Positions 44,921 to 55,678 are shown, counted from the stretch's first letter. The stretch: DNA of 64,000 nt from Pseudopyrenochaeta lycopersici (GCA_003313425.1 NHZP01000019.1:744001-808000), one strand, 5' to 3'. Notes: generated by a model from the sequence alone, not told the origin. Program-made: numbers and translations.

Positions 44921-46048
44921 ATGGGCCAGCTCACATGGCCCTCACGAAGACCCCCAGCTAAAAGACAATTTCTCGCAGGAGCATTATCGTCTTCAGCTAT
45001 TGGAACGTTTTCTCTAAGAAGCCCCTTAAACGCGCTGTTCTTTGTCAAAATGAATAACGTCTTACCTCTGAACAAATCAACCATCACCGACGAGTCTGAC
45101 GGAGAGTGGTCAGAAAATGAGTGTCTTTACATCCAACTACACTTCGAATTGGTCCTTGCCGTCGCAAAGTCACCACTAGCACCTATCGTATTCCAAAATG
45201 ATGGCTCGCCTCATAGACAGTTTGAAAGTTATTTCGGCACCAGCAACATAGAATCCGATGGTACTTCCGGAAACGCCAACAGATCACTAAAGGCCTTTAT
45301 CAACAAACGCGACGAGCTTGTACCTGGCGTATTATGGTCAATACACCAACTTATGAGACTAAGGGTGAAGGAGAACGACCCTCCGATCATAAATGGGGTT
45401 AAGATAACGCCTTCCATGATGGAAGAGTACCGAGAGATACGCAAGCACTTCGGGTTTCAAGAAATCTCAGACCCTGAGAAGCATTCCCAGCTATGGAGGT
45501 TTCTGGAGAATGCTGCCCGGCTACAAATCGAACAAGTTAGCACCACTAGAATACCTGTACTGGAAGTCGATGGGGAGGCAGCGATTACCTCTCCGGGAAC
45601 GACTAATACCCCTTTACACAATGTGGGACCGCAGCAAGCTGATGTTAGAGCGAACATTCCTGAAAAACATTCTGTGGATATGGAGGTTAATCAAATTCAG
45701 GGCATCAGCATTGATTCGACATCTATTATACCATCAAATCGTCCACAGCACACGACCGGCAAATCGGCTCAGCAAGAGCGGAACATTGCAAAATCAGTTA
45801 CCTCTATAACAACACCAGCCACCACAGCCAGCTTTTCAGGTCCACGTCAGGCTCGCTGTCCGGTAATCGTTGAAAAGACCGGGAAACAGTGTACGCGTCC
45901 TCGTCCGGCTTACATTCCGGAGAATGAACACACCACTTGGATGTGTCATATTCATCAGGCTCAGGCGGATTTGAATGTAAGACCCGGTAGGAAACGCACA
46001 AGAAAGGCTGTAGCAAAAAACAAGTTGAGCTCTGAACAACCACTCTAG
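44921..46048 (+). CDS. Unrecognised protein with C-terminal Cys/His zinc-type motif, ~375 aa
   Basis: The open frame extends upstream through a non-ATG codon; candidate starts are ATG 44921 (MGQLTWPSRRPPAKRQ, which could be a mitochondrial-type leader) and ATG 45050 (MNNVLPLNK, context gtcaaaATG), and I cannot decide between them. The body has a charged helix-rich block, a Ser/Thr/Pro-rich middle, and near the end CPVIVEKTGKQCTR then WMCHIHQAQ, a C-x8-C ... C-x2-H arrangement that could bind one zinc. A basic tail follows (GRKRTRKAVAKNK). Not recognised; a nuclear role would be a guess. Confidence 0.62.
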   Translation: MGQLTWPSRRPPAKRQFLAGALSSSAIGTFSLRSPLNALFFVKMNNVLPLNKSTITDESDGEWSENECLYIQLHFELVLAVAKSPLAPIVFQNDGSPHRQFESYFGTSNIESDGTSGNANRSLKAFINKRDELVPGVLWSIHQLMRLRVKENDPPIINGVKITPSMMEEYREIRKHFGFQEISDPEKHSQLWRFLENAARLQIEQVSTTRIPVLEVDGEAAITSPGTTNTPLHNVGPQQADVRANIPEKHSVDMEVNQIQGISIDSTSIIPSNRPQHTTGKSAQQERNIAKSVTSITTPATTASFSGPRQARCPVIVEKTGKQCTRPRPAYIPENEHTTWMCHIHQAQADLNVRPGRKRTRKAVAKNKLSSEQPL

Positions 46049-47111
46049 GAGCGTGCAAGGAAGAGAGAAGCCAAGGGCATCTGTGAGACAGGGCACGGAA
46101 TGAAGCGCTAAGATGAGTAGAAGGCACTCATTGTACTTATTTTAAGAAGATAATTCTGAACAGAATGAATAAGTGATCATAGTGGGCCGGGGTTTTATGA
46201 GCAGTGTTGAATTGACTCGTGTTTTCGAGAGCTTTTGTGACCGAGGCCAGCAACTGAATATCCGTGTATCTATGAGACGCGTTTCGATCTACTCAATGAA
46301 TAGGACCTGGGCCTTAGTGCATGTCGATATGGAGAAAGCGTGATATCCCCCCACTACGTACGAGAACTACACTGCAACGAGATGAGTTTGCTAGTTTCCC
46401 ATCCCAAGTCTTTCTTACTTGAGTGTGCAAAGGCCTACCTAGTACTCTAACTTAGCATTCTACAGTTATATTGGGGCCTATAAACAGTGTGTACTCAGAG
46501 CATACACCTGCTTTGGCTACGCTGTCAATTATTCCGTGAAGGCATCGCGATTCGTTCTCATAACAAAATCCCTGCTCAACTAGGATTTTTAACGTGTCTT
46601 CAAATTTAGAGCTGTAGAATGGCAGTCTTGTTGTAATTTTTATAACGAGTTTACTGAGATCGCTTTGTAACTATGAGAATTATAGATTCGAGCAGATTCA
46701 TCAAGCAATGTGAGACCAATATCCTTCCGCTATAATGTGTTGTTTAGCCTGCTTCGTTACAATCTAGTGCCTATGTTCTACGGTATTGAATCTATTAGTT
46801 AAGAGAAGTACTGGACATACAATCCTATAACACAACGGAGACTACCTTAGTGCTGAAATGCCAGGCAATCTGCAGAGAACATTTGAATTTGAACTAATTA
46901 CGAAGCACATGAACTCCACATTGATGCAAGCAAACATTGTGCAATAGGATTGATAGGACGAATACTCTCAGGTCAAATACATCACCGTCGTTCTACAACC
47001 CATACCCGATTATACAGACTGTATCTTCCGTCGAAAAATGACTTCATATTTTGGAAGCCTCAGTCACCCGACTGCATGGTATGATTTACTAGTACTTTTA
47101 GAGCTTAATTA
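46049..47111. other. Intergenic region
   Basis: About 1.06 kb, AT-rich, no sustained open frame and no repeat seen. It ends with the TA target (47110-47111) of the following transposon. Confidence 0.45.
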
Positions 47112-47156
47112 CCGAGGCTCACCTCGTAACGCCCGGCCCCTCGTAACGCCCGCTCC
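47112..47156 (+). repeat. Left TIR of pogo-type element
   Basis: Reverse complement of 49191-49235 without mismatch by eye; contains a doubled 14-bp motif. Confidence 0.9.
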
Positions 47157-47200
47157 TTAACAATTGCACGGTTTTTTCAACACTACGTATCTCAACCAAT

Positions 47201-49084
47201 ATGGACCCAGTTATAGATGCGCTTACAGCTATCAACTCCTTAGAGTCTAGAGAAGATATTAATTACACAAAATTAGCGAATACCTATAGCGTTGACCGTA
47301 GAACGATCGCAAGGCGGCACCAGCTCATTTCAACCTCGCGAGAAGTTAAAGCTCAAAATTAACAAAATCTCTATCTACACTAAGAAAAGGAGCTCATCCA
47401 GTACATTATCCAGCTTACTAAGCGAGGCCTGCCACCTAGCAGGGCTATAATTTAAAACTTTACGTCTTAAATAGCTAAAAAAGAGATTAGAAAGAACTAG
47501 GTTGATCGCTTTGTCAAGCGGTACATTATCTATCTCATCTCTTAATATGCAGTTAGTATAGATAACAGCCGCCACAAGGCTGATTCCTTTAATAAGTATA
47601 GCCTCTATTTTAAGCTTTTAGATAATAAGATTAAGTAATATAAGATAGAAGCTCAGCATATATATAATATGGATGAAAAGGGGTTCCTATTAGGAGTAAT
47701 AGGCAGGTTAAAGAGGATATTTAGCAGGACCTTATATAAGCGGGGGAACTATAGATCCTTTATCTAGGGTAGTAATAGAGAGTAGATTACCTTAATAGCC
47801 TGCATCTACGCGGATAGATTATCTCTAGAGCCTGCCCTAATATTTTAGTTAGCCTTATACTTAATCTAGGACAGCTGGCTGCAAGAGTTTAATCCTAAGG
47901 ATAATTAAGCTTACTTTACCTTATCTCTCTTAGGATAGATAAATAACGATATAGGCCTAGCATGGCTAAAACAGGTGTTTAATCGCAATACTAAGGTAAA
48001 AGCTTGATTCTCCTATCGATTACTTATCCTTAATAGCTATAGATCTTATGTTTCTATGGATTTTATTAACTATTGCGACTAAAATAAGATCCTCCTAGCT
48101 ATCTATCCTCTTTACTTAACCTATAGCTTACAGCTACTTAACGTGAGTATGTTTAAGCCTCTCTCACTCGCGTACTTAGAGGAGATCTTACAGTTTATAG
48201 AGAGAAGCTAGGGGCTAGTCTCTATTAGCAAAAGAGACTTCTATCCTTTCTTTAAAGCAGCCTAGGTAGCTTTATTTAAAAAGGAGACTATCCTTAAGGC
48301 CTTTAAGGTAACTAGCCTATCGCCCTTTAATCCTAAGGTTATCCTTAAAAAGTTTAATACTAGGCTAGCTATACAGGGGAATATAAGCGATAGTAAGTCC
48401 TTAGAGCTGAGTACTAGGAATTAGAGGGAGCTAGAGGCGCTAGTACGCTACGTTGTCACGTATCGCGAGGATAAAGGGGCTAGAAAGCTTAGCAGGATCT
48501 TTTACTATATCTGCACTAAAAAGGCTATCCTTAAGTATAAAGTAATAGCTATAAGAGGCGCTCTTATCTATAAGAGGAAGCGCAGGAAGTAGAGTAAGGT
48601 CCTCCTATTGCAGCTAGATGAGGACTATTATAGTGGTGCTGTATTCTGGTTACCTAAGAAAGTGAAGGAGGCACGTGACCGACAGGAGGCTAGAGCTCGC
48701 AAGGAGGAGGAGCAGCAACGTTAAAAGCTTGAAGCAGCTAAGCATTGTAAGGAGCAAAAGCAGGCTAAGGCTGAGATGGTTTAAGCAAGGCGAGTAGCTA
48801 GGGCTGAGGCTAGGTTACTGAGGCAGAGGGAAAAGGCAGATCGAGCTGCTGATCAGGCCGCCAGGCGGGCTGCTCGTAAGGCTGCAAAACGACTCAAACA
48901 AGCTCTCAAATTGTCCCAAAAAGGAAAAAAGAGCAGCCTTAAAACTGCTGCAAAGGCTGTTACTAGAAAAAGGCAGGTTGTGAGGCCTCGCAGTGTTGAG
49001 AAGGCCGCGGGTGCAGAATCAGGCCTACCGCCTGTTTTGTCACGTGGCGGCCGCGAAATCAAAGCTCCTATCAAGTACCAGTAG
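47201..49084 (+). pseudogene. Pogo/Fot1-family transposase, many RIP-type stops
   Basis: From ATG 47201 one frame appears to run to TAG 49082-49084 without indels. The N terminus is a helix-turn-helix (MDPVIDALTAINSL, then TKLANTYSVDRRTIARRHQ). A CENP-B-like stretch follows (ELIQYIIQLTKRGLPPSRA). The DDE catalytic core shows YNMDEKGFLLG (first Asp, ATG at 47669) and the later MDFINYCD and YSLQLLNVSMFKPLS blocks. The C terminus is Lys/Arg/Ala-rich and ends near RGGREIKAPIKYQ. Internal stops are TAA or TAG where CAA, CAG or TGG fit, so they look like C:G-to-T:A mutations. Confidence 0.85.
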
Positions 49085-49190
49085 CTCTAGATAGCTATTA
49101 GCCTTATGAATCGATCCACCAGAAAAAATCGCGATAATAGCTATAGTATGAGGCTCAATAGCCTTAAGTTTGTTGATGGGTTTGATGTTC

Positions 49191-49235
49191 GGAGCGGGCG
49201 TTACGAGGGGCCGGGCGTTACGAGGTGAGCCTCGG
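49191..49235 (-). repeat. Right TIR of pogo-type element
   Basis: Pairs exactly with 47112-47156; followed by TA, G, TA, the second TA being the target of the next element. Confidence 0.9.
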
Positions 49236-49240
49236 TAGTA

Positions 49241-49305
49241 ACGTGTCCCACAAGCGAGCGCCGCACACAAGCGAGCGCCGCACCCTACCAAGTTTGAGCA
49301 CCTCT
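49241..49305 (+). repeat. Left TIR of non-autonomous element
   Basis: Starts ACGTGTCCCACAAGCG and ends GAGCACCTCT; pairs with 50462-50526. Confidence 0.85.
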
Positions 49306-49329
49306 ACTAGCGTACAGCTCAACCATAAA

Positions 49330-50422
49330 TTCAAGTAATCTATAGATATTAATATGCAAGCTTAAGTAGCACCTATAGTATCGTTTTTATACGTGCGCGA
49401 GTTATGCCTAGTCTCTCTGCACCTTTTACAGCGCGATAGAGCCCGGCCGCTAAGGCCTAATTACTCCCTACTTTAACGCATTTCACGCCTAATCTGTTAA
49501 TCAGCCTCTTGTTAAGTAGCTATATTAACTCTAACTCCCTTTATTAAGACTCCTCCTTTCTAAATCTACTTTCTTTTGCGCTGCTTTTGCTAAGTTACTG
49601 CCTAATTAGCCTTCTTAAGGCTATTAATCCTACCCTCTATTAGCTTAGCTCTATATACCCCTACTATAGCCTCCTTTGTAAACTAATTAAGCGCCTTAAT
49701 AATTAAGGCTAGTAATGAGCTCTTATGCTGTTGAACGCGATCGCTAATTAGAGTCGATTGAGCCTCAAACTCACGTGGGTTCCTTGGTGTTTGAGGCTCC
49801 CATAGAGCTCCTTGCTCAGCTCCTAGCTGAGCTCCTGGTTGAGCTCCTAACTGAGCTCCTAGCTGAGCTCCTAACTGAGCTCCTAGCTGAGCTCCTAGCT
49901 GAGCTCCTAGCTGAGCTCCTTCCTGAGCTCCTAACTGAGCTGCTGGTGATGGCGTACGGAGCTGGACATCTAGCCTTGACAAGACAACGCCTGGCTGGAG
50001 AGGAACAAGGCCTACTCCTCCAAATGCTGAGCGTATATTGACTCTGCCTATCGTACGCTCGGGGAAAACGCGTCGTCAGACTGTCTGTACGCTTAACAAA
50101 GTTAGATGGCCAATTTATCCTAACTAGACCTCCACCACGCGTTGATAGCAGCTTATTAGCCATATCACGTATAGCTGCGTACGTAGGCGGAAATCCACGT
50201 TGATCTAGATTAAGTATATAATTGACTATCACCTCCTCTTCTAGCTAGGTAAGCTTCCTTAAGTTAGGCTAGTAATCGCGTTAAGCAGTAGTCCCAGCGC
50301 GTCAGCGAGAGATTGTTCTTTCAGACACGTTAGAGATTGCTGCAGCAGGCTAGTTGCCACTAATTTAATGCGCATGAATAGCTGAGGTAGTAAGCTGGAT
50401 ACCTGCTTCGTTTGAAGGCATT
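49330..50422 (-). pseudogene. Transposase remnant: HTH/CENP-B DNA-binding part fused to repeat tract, DDE core missing
   Basis: From ATG 50422 the minus strand reads MPSNEAGIQLTTSAIHAH with RIP-type stops, then PAAAISNVSERTISR (first HTH) and VNYILNLDQRGFPPTYAAIR, then DMANKLLSTRGGG and INWPSNFVKRTDSLTTRFPR (CENP-B type second domain). After RAYDRQ the expected catalytic core is absent; a four-residue GAQL repeat tract and a degraded basic coiled tail follow. The left border is approximate. Confidence 0.7.
49805..49948. repeat. 12-bp minisatellite (gagctcctagct), ~12 units
   Basis: Twelve consecutive near-identical 12-bp units with SacI-like gagctc cores. They read as (GAQL)n on the minus strand and (ELLA)n-like on the plus strand; both long open frames here are products of the repeat. 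Confidence 0.9.
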
Positions 50423-50461
50423 TGAAGAGCGTGGTGTTGAGCTATTGTACGTTGAGATGAG

Positions 50462-50526
50462 AGAGGTGCTCAAACTTGGTAGGGTGCGGCGCTCGCTTGT
50501 GCGCGGCGCTCGCTTGTGGGACACGT
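50462..50526 (-). repeat. Right TIR of non-autonomous element
   Basis: Ends ...gtgggacacgt before TA 50527-50528; one transition mismatch to the left TIR, placed in the second motif copy. Confidence 0.85.
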
Positions 50527-50528
50527 TA

Positions 50529-50943
50529 TACTAAGGTTACTTTCTAAATATATTGGCACCCAAGCGCTCTTATGCTTTACAAAATGTGGGGATGTCAATC
50601 AAGCGATCCGATTCTTCAATGCTGGCGCGATCAAAATTCCAGTAAAGTTTGTCCCGGCGTTGTGGCACTTGGTCAATTGGTGCAGCTGCCGCAATCTGCA
50701 AAACTTTGGAGGCGTCCGGCCGGCGGAAGCAAGCCGCTAGCGTCGCGTACGAAGCGTCAACATTAAGGCCCTAATAATTAGGCCCATATACGAGCCCCTC
50801 ACGCCATCGCCCGCCTGCACGCACCTTATCCACTACTTTCTTAGCCGCGCTGTCCTCTTCTCAAAGTCGAACTGGAGCTCTTTTATCTCCCCGCAAACGT
50901 CTCCTTTTCAGGGTCTTTGCAGTACTTCCAGGATTGGGTCAAT
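50529..50943. other. Intergenic / promoter region of the hydrolase gene
   Basis: About 415 bp. Short frames at 50516-50766 overlap the transposon end and lack support. Confidence 0.4.
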
Positions 50944-52198
50944 ATGGTCAACCTTCGTACCTTCACTTCTCTTACATATTTGACCCAAGTCGCTTTTCTA
51001 GGAGGCAATGCGCAAACCAATACTTCCAAGCTTATGGACATTGTTCCAAAGCGCGAAGTTTTCTATGTTGGTGGACGGTACACGAACATCACGGCAAGTC
51101 TTGATTCCCACGAGGTTCTCGCGTCTCTGAGACCGGAAAACAGGATAACGTGACCAATTCCACATCAATGGCTATCATAGGGCAAGTTTACGTTGAGAAG
51201 CTTTCCCCCAACCCTGCCCCGGCGAGTCCACCACTTCCCATCATCTTTATTGCAGGCGCGGCGCAGACCGGCACCAATTTCCTTGATACTCCAGACGGAC
51301 GACCAGGATGGGCTTCCTATTTTATATCCAAAGGTCACACGGTCTACCTCTCGGACCAGCCCGCGCGTGGCCGCTCATTCTGGTTTCCTGGACAAGGAAG
51401 TATCGGGTACATTGGCCCCCCAAATTCTGTCTCTGATATCTTCACCGACGTAGCAAACAACGGGAACCAATGGCCGCAGGCGAAGCTTCACACGCAATGG
51501 CCGGGCACCGGTCGCATTGGCGACTCAACTTTCGACGCTTTCTACAGGAGCCAGATGCAGTTCCAAACCGACCGCTTCATAAGCGAGGAACAAAATGCGC
51601 AGGCATATTCAGCTCTAGTAGACCTCGTAGGCGACTGTTATATCATCAGTCACTCGCAGGCGGGTGCATACGGTATCTTCAGCCAAAACACTACAGACTC
51701 GCTGAGGTGGTTAACGATTGAGTAGGCTGGAGGGTCGGAGACATGCGCTCAGACCTCGTCAAGGGTATTGTCCAGCTCGAGCCATCTGGTCCACCGTTCA
51801 CGCTGCGCCCGCCGTTTGGAAATGACCCAGCGTTCGCGTTCGGCCTCACCGACCTTGCAATCGGATACGAACCTTCCGCAGGCAAGAATGCCGAGGACAT
51901 TGCGACAGTCATCGAGCCAGCAATCGACGGCGACCACAACGAGTGCATCATGCAGAAATCCCCAGCGAAGCAGTTGACGAACCTGGCCAAAATCCCAGAG
52001 CTTGTTGTTACCGGCGAAGCTTCCTTTCATGCGCCATACGATTACTGCACCGTCAAGTATCTGGAACAAGTTGGCGTAGATGTAGAGTACGCGGATCTGG
52101 GCAAGGAAGGCATTCATGGCAACGGACACATGTTCTTCATGGAGGAGAACAATCTTGAGATAGCAGACCGGGTGTACCAGTGGTTGAAAAGGCACTAA
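50944..52198 (+). CDS. Alpha/beta-hydrolase fold protein (esterase-like), 383 aa, 3 exons, one GC-AG intron
   Basis: Exons are 50944-51093, 51144-51672 and 51726-52198, 1152 nt in frame. The first intron uses a GCAAGT donor with cag acceptor (50 nt); it joins VGGRYTNIT to DNVTNSTSMAIIGQVYVEKL, whereas every GT donor that I tried gave the wrong phase or an impossibly short intron. The second (GTATCT...gagtag, 53 nt) joins SHSQAGAYG to WRVGDMRSDLVKGIVQLEP. The nucleophile elbow is SHSQAG (Ser at about residue 220, the first Gly of GxSxG being Ser); the oxyanion region is FIAGAAQTGTN and the catalytic His is in HGNGHM (about 360). The N terminus is mildly hydrophobic and may be a weak signal peptide. 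Substrate unknown. Confidence 0.82.
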
Positions 52199-52742
52199 TC
52201 AACGCACAATGAAGAATCAGTAGCCTCAGTGCATTGTTCCATGGGTGTCTGCGCGTTTAATCGAGGTCATTGACTGCTACCTCACAATCTTGCAGAATTC
52301 CCCGGTCAGTCTGCCACTCCACAACGCTGATTCGACAGAAGGCACGCGGATACGACCCGAGATTCCGCGCATCCTCTGAGCGCCGTCTGATCGGCACGCA
52401 TCCCACCTTTCAATACCACCGAGACCATGGGTCCCCAGCCCGCTTCGCGCGGGACCTTCCGCAAAGGTTTGTCACACCCCAGCCTTAGCCCCCAGATGAC
52501 AGAAAGAAGTCGCAAGCTGCGCTGTTGCACTGCAGTGGGATTATGCAAATGGATGGCCGCATTGCGTGGCATGGAGATTTGTCGCGGACGTCTGGCGGAT
52601 CGCCTCTGCGTGCATCCGTCATTCAACGCCTTGCGCACTCACGAACAAGAACGCACGCTACCGTTCTCACTCGCCCACTAGTAAGACCGCAGTTGTGCGC
52701 AATCTTACATGTACCGTCTCCCGAACGTCTATTCTATCCAAC
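52199..52742. other. Intergenic region
   Basis: About 540 bp. It contains overlapping short frames on both strands, none with a recognisable product. Confidence 0.35.
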
Positions 52743-54150
52743 ATGGCGGGCTCGAGCGCGGCGTCGTCAGAGTATCTCGCCGAGACGAATGATCCAGGTC
52801 TGGACCAGCGGGTCAGCATCGCCTTCATTGTGATTGATACGTTTTTCCTGCTGGTGTTCTACGTGAGCCGGTATTACAACCCCAAGGCCGTAGGAGTGCC
52901 TATGTTAGTGTGTAATACGCTATGCTATGTGCTTTGTATGGGGAGCGCGGCGACGGGAATCTGTGAGTTTCTCTCTCTTGTCTGCTCGCATGAGTCGTGG
53001 GTTTTAGAAAGACGATTGAGACTAGGAATGAGATGAAAGTAATAAGCGTTTCCCCGTGCCTGAACAAAACCGTTAGCCATGAGGCTGCGGTGGCTTACGT
53101 CAAGACGAGGAAATTCGAAATCACGGACACTGACGCTCGACAGTGATGGTTAAAATAGGCGGCGTAGGGTATCACGTCGCTGCCGTCCCAGTGACTACCT
53201 TTCAGACCTGGCTGAAACTATCCAAAGTCCTCGAATTCACGTACACACCAGCCGTCATGTTCGCCAAGCTTGCCGCTCTATTCCTCTACCACCAAGTCTT
53301 CGAAGTGTCGGGTTACCGTCGCGTCATCATAGGCATTGGTGTAATTATAATCCTTCAAGGCGTGATCTCCTTCATCCTAGCGTTTTCGATTTGCCGGCCT
53401 TTCAGGTACTTCTGGACCCAGGTGGTTGATATTAACGATGGGACCTGTGGAGATGTGATGCTATTTTATAAGAGTTATAGTATTCCGAGTCTGGTCACGG
53501 ATGTGGCGATGCTAGTACTGCCGTGGCCGATTCTTCTCAAATTACGCATGCCTACATCGGAAAAGATTGGCCTTATACTTACTTTTCTAGCTGCTTCGCT
53601 GTAAGTTGCGCGCCCCGTCCCCGCTTACCTCTGCATTTGGCCTAGATGAAGAAGGAAGTTATTAACATGTCATAGGGGTATAGTAACGTGCGCGCTGCGC
53701 TTCTCTGTCTTCTTCACCGTCCCGCTCTTCTCGGACCCAACATGGTACGCCTCAGGCGGTCCTATGATCTACGCCCTCGTCGAGCCTTCTATCTACATGA
53801 TAGCTAGCATACTGCCAACCACGCGGCATCTCTACCGGCGTATCCGCAGAAAAGCCCAGCAAGCTTCACAGTTGCGAAATGCGAAGAGCTACGGTAATCC
53901 GAAGAATAGCAGCGGTCTCTCCCAATCCGCAGAACTCGAGCGTATCGAGAACAGCGACGCAAGCAGCCGCGGAATCACAAGACACGTAGATATCTGGCAG
54001 GCGAATACAAATTCAAGTCAAGAGGAGCTGACGCTGGGAGATTGGTATCAGAATCGGCAGGAGTGGGACAAATCCGGGCCAGCAGACACTTCAACAACGA
54101 GTACACCAGAAGCGCATTCTTCCACGACCGGTGGGGTCACGAGGCATTAG
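52743..54150 (+). CDS. Seven-TM fungal rhodopsin-fold / Pth11-SAT4-like membrane protein, 383 aa
   Basis: Exons are 52743-52962, 53144-53600 and 53676-54150, 1152 nt in frame; the 181-nt first intron is long and may be mis-drawn. The N terminus (MAGSSAASSEYLAETNDPG) is outside; TM segments are VSIAFIVIDTFFLLVFYV, VPMLVCNTLCYVLCMGS, FTYTPAVMFAKLAALFLYH, VIIGIGVIIILQGVISFIL, LVTDVAMLVLPWPILL, IGLILTFLAASLGIVTC and MIYALVEPSIYMIASILP. Family signatures include CRPFRYFW, DVAMLVLPWPI, YALVEPSIY and LPTTRHLYRR. The ~120-residue cytoplasmic tail is Ser/Gln-rich. The family holds many orphan receptor-like proteins; the ligand is unknown. Confidence 0.82.
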
Positions 54151-54836
54151 GCACCCTACCCGATTTTTGTACAGTTTTGAGGGACCGGGAGGACTACGAA
54201 ACAACTCTAAGCATTTTGGAAGAGTGCAGTCGAGGTTTTTGTTTAACATATGGGCGGTCAGATCCCTCCTCAATCGGGCGTATCGCGAAACTGAGTTTTG
54301 TGAACTGGTACAGGCTTCTCGCAGAAACTGTGGCATTTTTACGATATAGACTACTCCTTGAGAAGAGGATGATTCATCGCCTTTGAGCCCATAGAGCTCA
54401 ATACTGTGTTCGATGAATTTGCGCAGGTGCTCGACGTAGATTACAGTCACTACGAGAATTGGCTTCTGGAGTATTTGGCTGAAGAGAACATGGAAGGTAA
54501 ATATTCAACGCTGCGGCAGATGGCAGCGAACTGAATGTGCCATCGCAGACATGACCCGACAATTCCAGGGAAAGCGATACGGGTTGGCGAAGAGCATGAA
54601 CAGACAACTTTTACCCACAAGCGCACTTCCATTGCTACAGAACTGGGTGTTATTGAGATATCCTTCATGGCCATTGGCGCAACAGCCACAATCGCAATGT
54701 CGGATTCCAGCAACGCTGTCGGCTTCGATTTATCTTGTCAGAGGCAGATTCATGACCCTTTGATAGTTCCTCCGCTACATCGATGATACAAATGACCCAC
54801 CTATACAGACCTGGCATCTGCATGGCTTCATCTCTC
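54151..54836. other. Intergenic region with weak coding-like fragments
   Basis: About 690 bp. The frame 54042-54386 reads GTLPDFCTVLRDREDYETTLSILEECSRGF, loosely reminiscent of a TPR unit, but it overlaps the end of the receptor gene and decays. Several other frames on both strands are unsupported. Confidence 0.3.
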
Positions 54837-55678
54837 CTAATTGCAGTGACTTTCCCCGCTGAGCTGCTTGGAAGTATTGACCACGACATGAATTTGGTCG
54901 CCGCGCTTGATTTTCTTCATACAGAGACCGCAGGCGATAGTTTTGCATGCAGGACATCTGAAGCGAAAAGGGTTTCTGTAGCTATTTGGAGAATACAAAT
55001 GGTACTCGCAGCGCGAGCGACCTGGAACCTCTTTCCAATAAGTATCGTGACTACAGAGCGGGGTTCGTAAATAGCTTTGGCTTTGTGTTACTGAAGCTTG
55101 AGTACGACTTTCCAATTGTTTACTTTTGGCTTTTGATACCCCAGATTTCTTTGATCCCTTAGCTTTCTTCGCTCCTCCCCCCTGTTGGTCCTTGGTAACG
55201 GTTTCTCTGGCTGCACGATCCTCAACTATTTTTATCTGCTTTAGAATTTTTTCCAGGACCGTGTCGAATCGAGTTACGTCCTCCACCGCTTCTTCAGCCT
55301 GCCCGTGTGTAGATCGGAGACTCGAGAGCGGAGGTTGCAAATTCACTTCCTGTGCGGTCGGTGGCCTTGAGGCGTTGTCTGTAAAAGCAATGACGCCCGG
55401 ATAGGGTCGTTGATGGTAATCGGGTATCCTTTCGATATCACTAAGAGTGATCGAGGCGTTGTCGCTCTACGCACACGCGTTACTACGCTGTCGTAAAGTC
55501 GGAGCAGAGAGTGCCCACCACTCACTATTTGTGTCTTTTCTGAGGCGTTCAACTCTCCATGGATCCTGCCCGAATAGTATAAATGCGCTAGACCACTATT
55601 TAAGGACTTAGTCTGCTCGTGGATTGCCGGGGTGTCGCGGAGGGGCTTCGCGGGAGTCATAGTGGCTGCTGACACCAT
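54837..55678 (-). CDS. Unrecognised small protein with C-terminal zinc-type Cys cluster, ~260 aa
   Basis: Exons 55678-55526 and 55466-54837 (59-nt intron, GTGAGT donor, gcgtag acceptor) join EKTQI to SDNASITLSDIERIPDYHQ; 783 nt in frame. This explains the two overlapping open frames on this strand. The N-terminal part includes LAHLYYSGRIHG; the middle is Lys/Ser-rich (GGAKKAKGSKKSGVSKAKSK). The C terminus has RCEYHLYSPNSYRNPF and FRCPACKTIACGLCMKKIKR, giving C-x2-C-x4-C-x2-C with an upstream Cys/His, compatible with a zinc ribbon-like fold. No family recognised. Confidence 0.55.

Larger units (their letters stand above)
47112..49235 (+). mobile_element. Pogo/Fot1-type DNA transposon, full length (2124 bp), RIP-inactivated
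   Basis: The element has 45-bp terminal inverted repeats (47112-47156 and 49191-49235) that are identical by eye, flanked by TA (47110-47111 and 49236-49237). Each TIR begins CCGAGGCTCA and contains two direct copies of cctcgtaacgcccg. The interior holds one transposase reading frame on the plus strand. Identical TIRs with a heavily mutated interior are notable. Confidence 0.9.
49241..50526 (-). mobile_element. Non-autonomous pogo/Fot1-type element (1286 bp), internally deleted
   Basis: Has 65-bp TIRs (49241-49305 and 50462-50526) with one mismatch by eye (an A/G transition) and TA duplications at 49239-49240 and 50527-50528. The TIRs start ACGTGTCCCAC and contain two copies of acaagcgagcgccgc. 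The minus-strand interior keeps the transposase N-terminal DNA-binding part but lacks the DDE core, so it would depend on another copy. It abuts the previous element with one base between their TA targets. Confidence 0.85.

Noticed and set aside
49683..50041. (GAQL)n and (ELLA)n open frames as real proteins
   Set aside because: They translate a 12-bp minisatellite inside a transposon.
54042..54386. TPR-like fragment after the receptor gene
   Set aside because: Only one unit is vaguely TPR-like and it overlaps the receptor tail in another frame.
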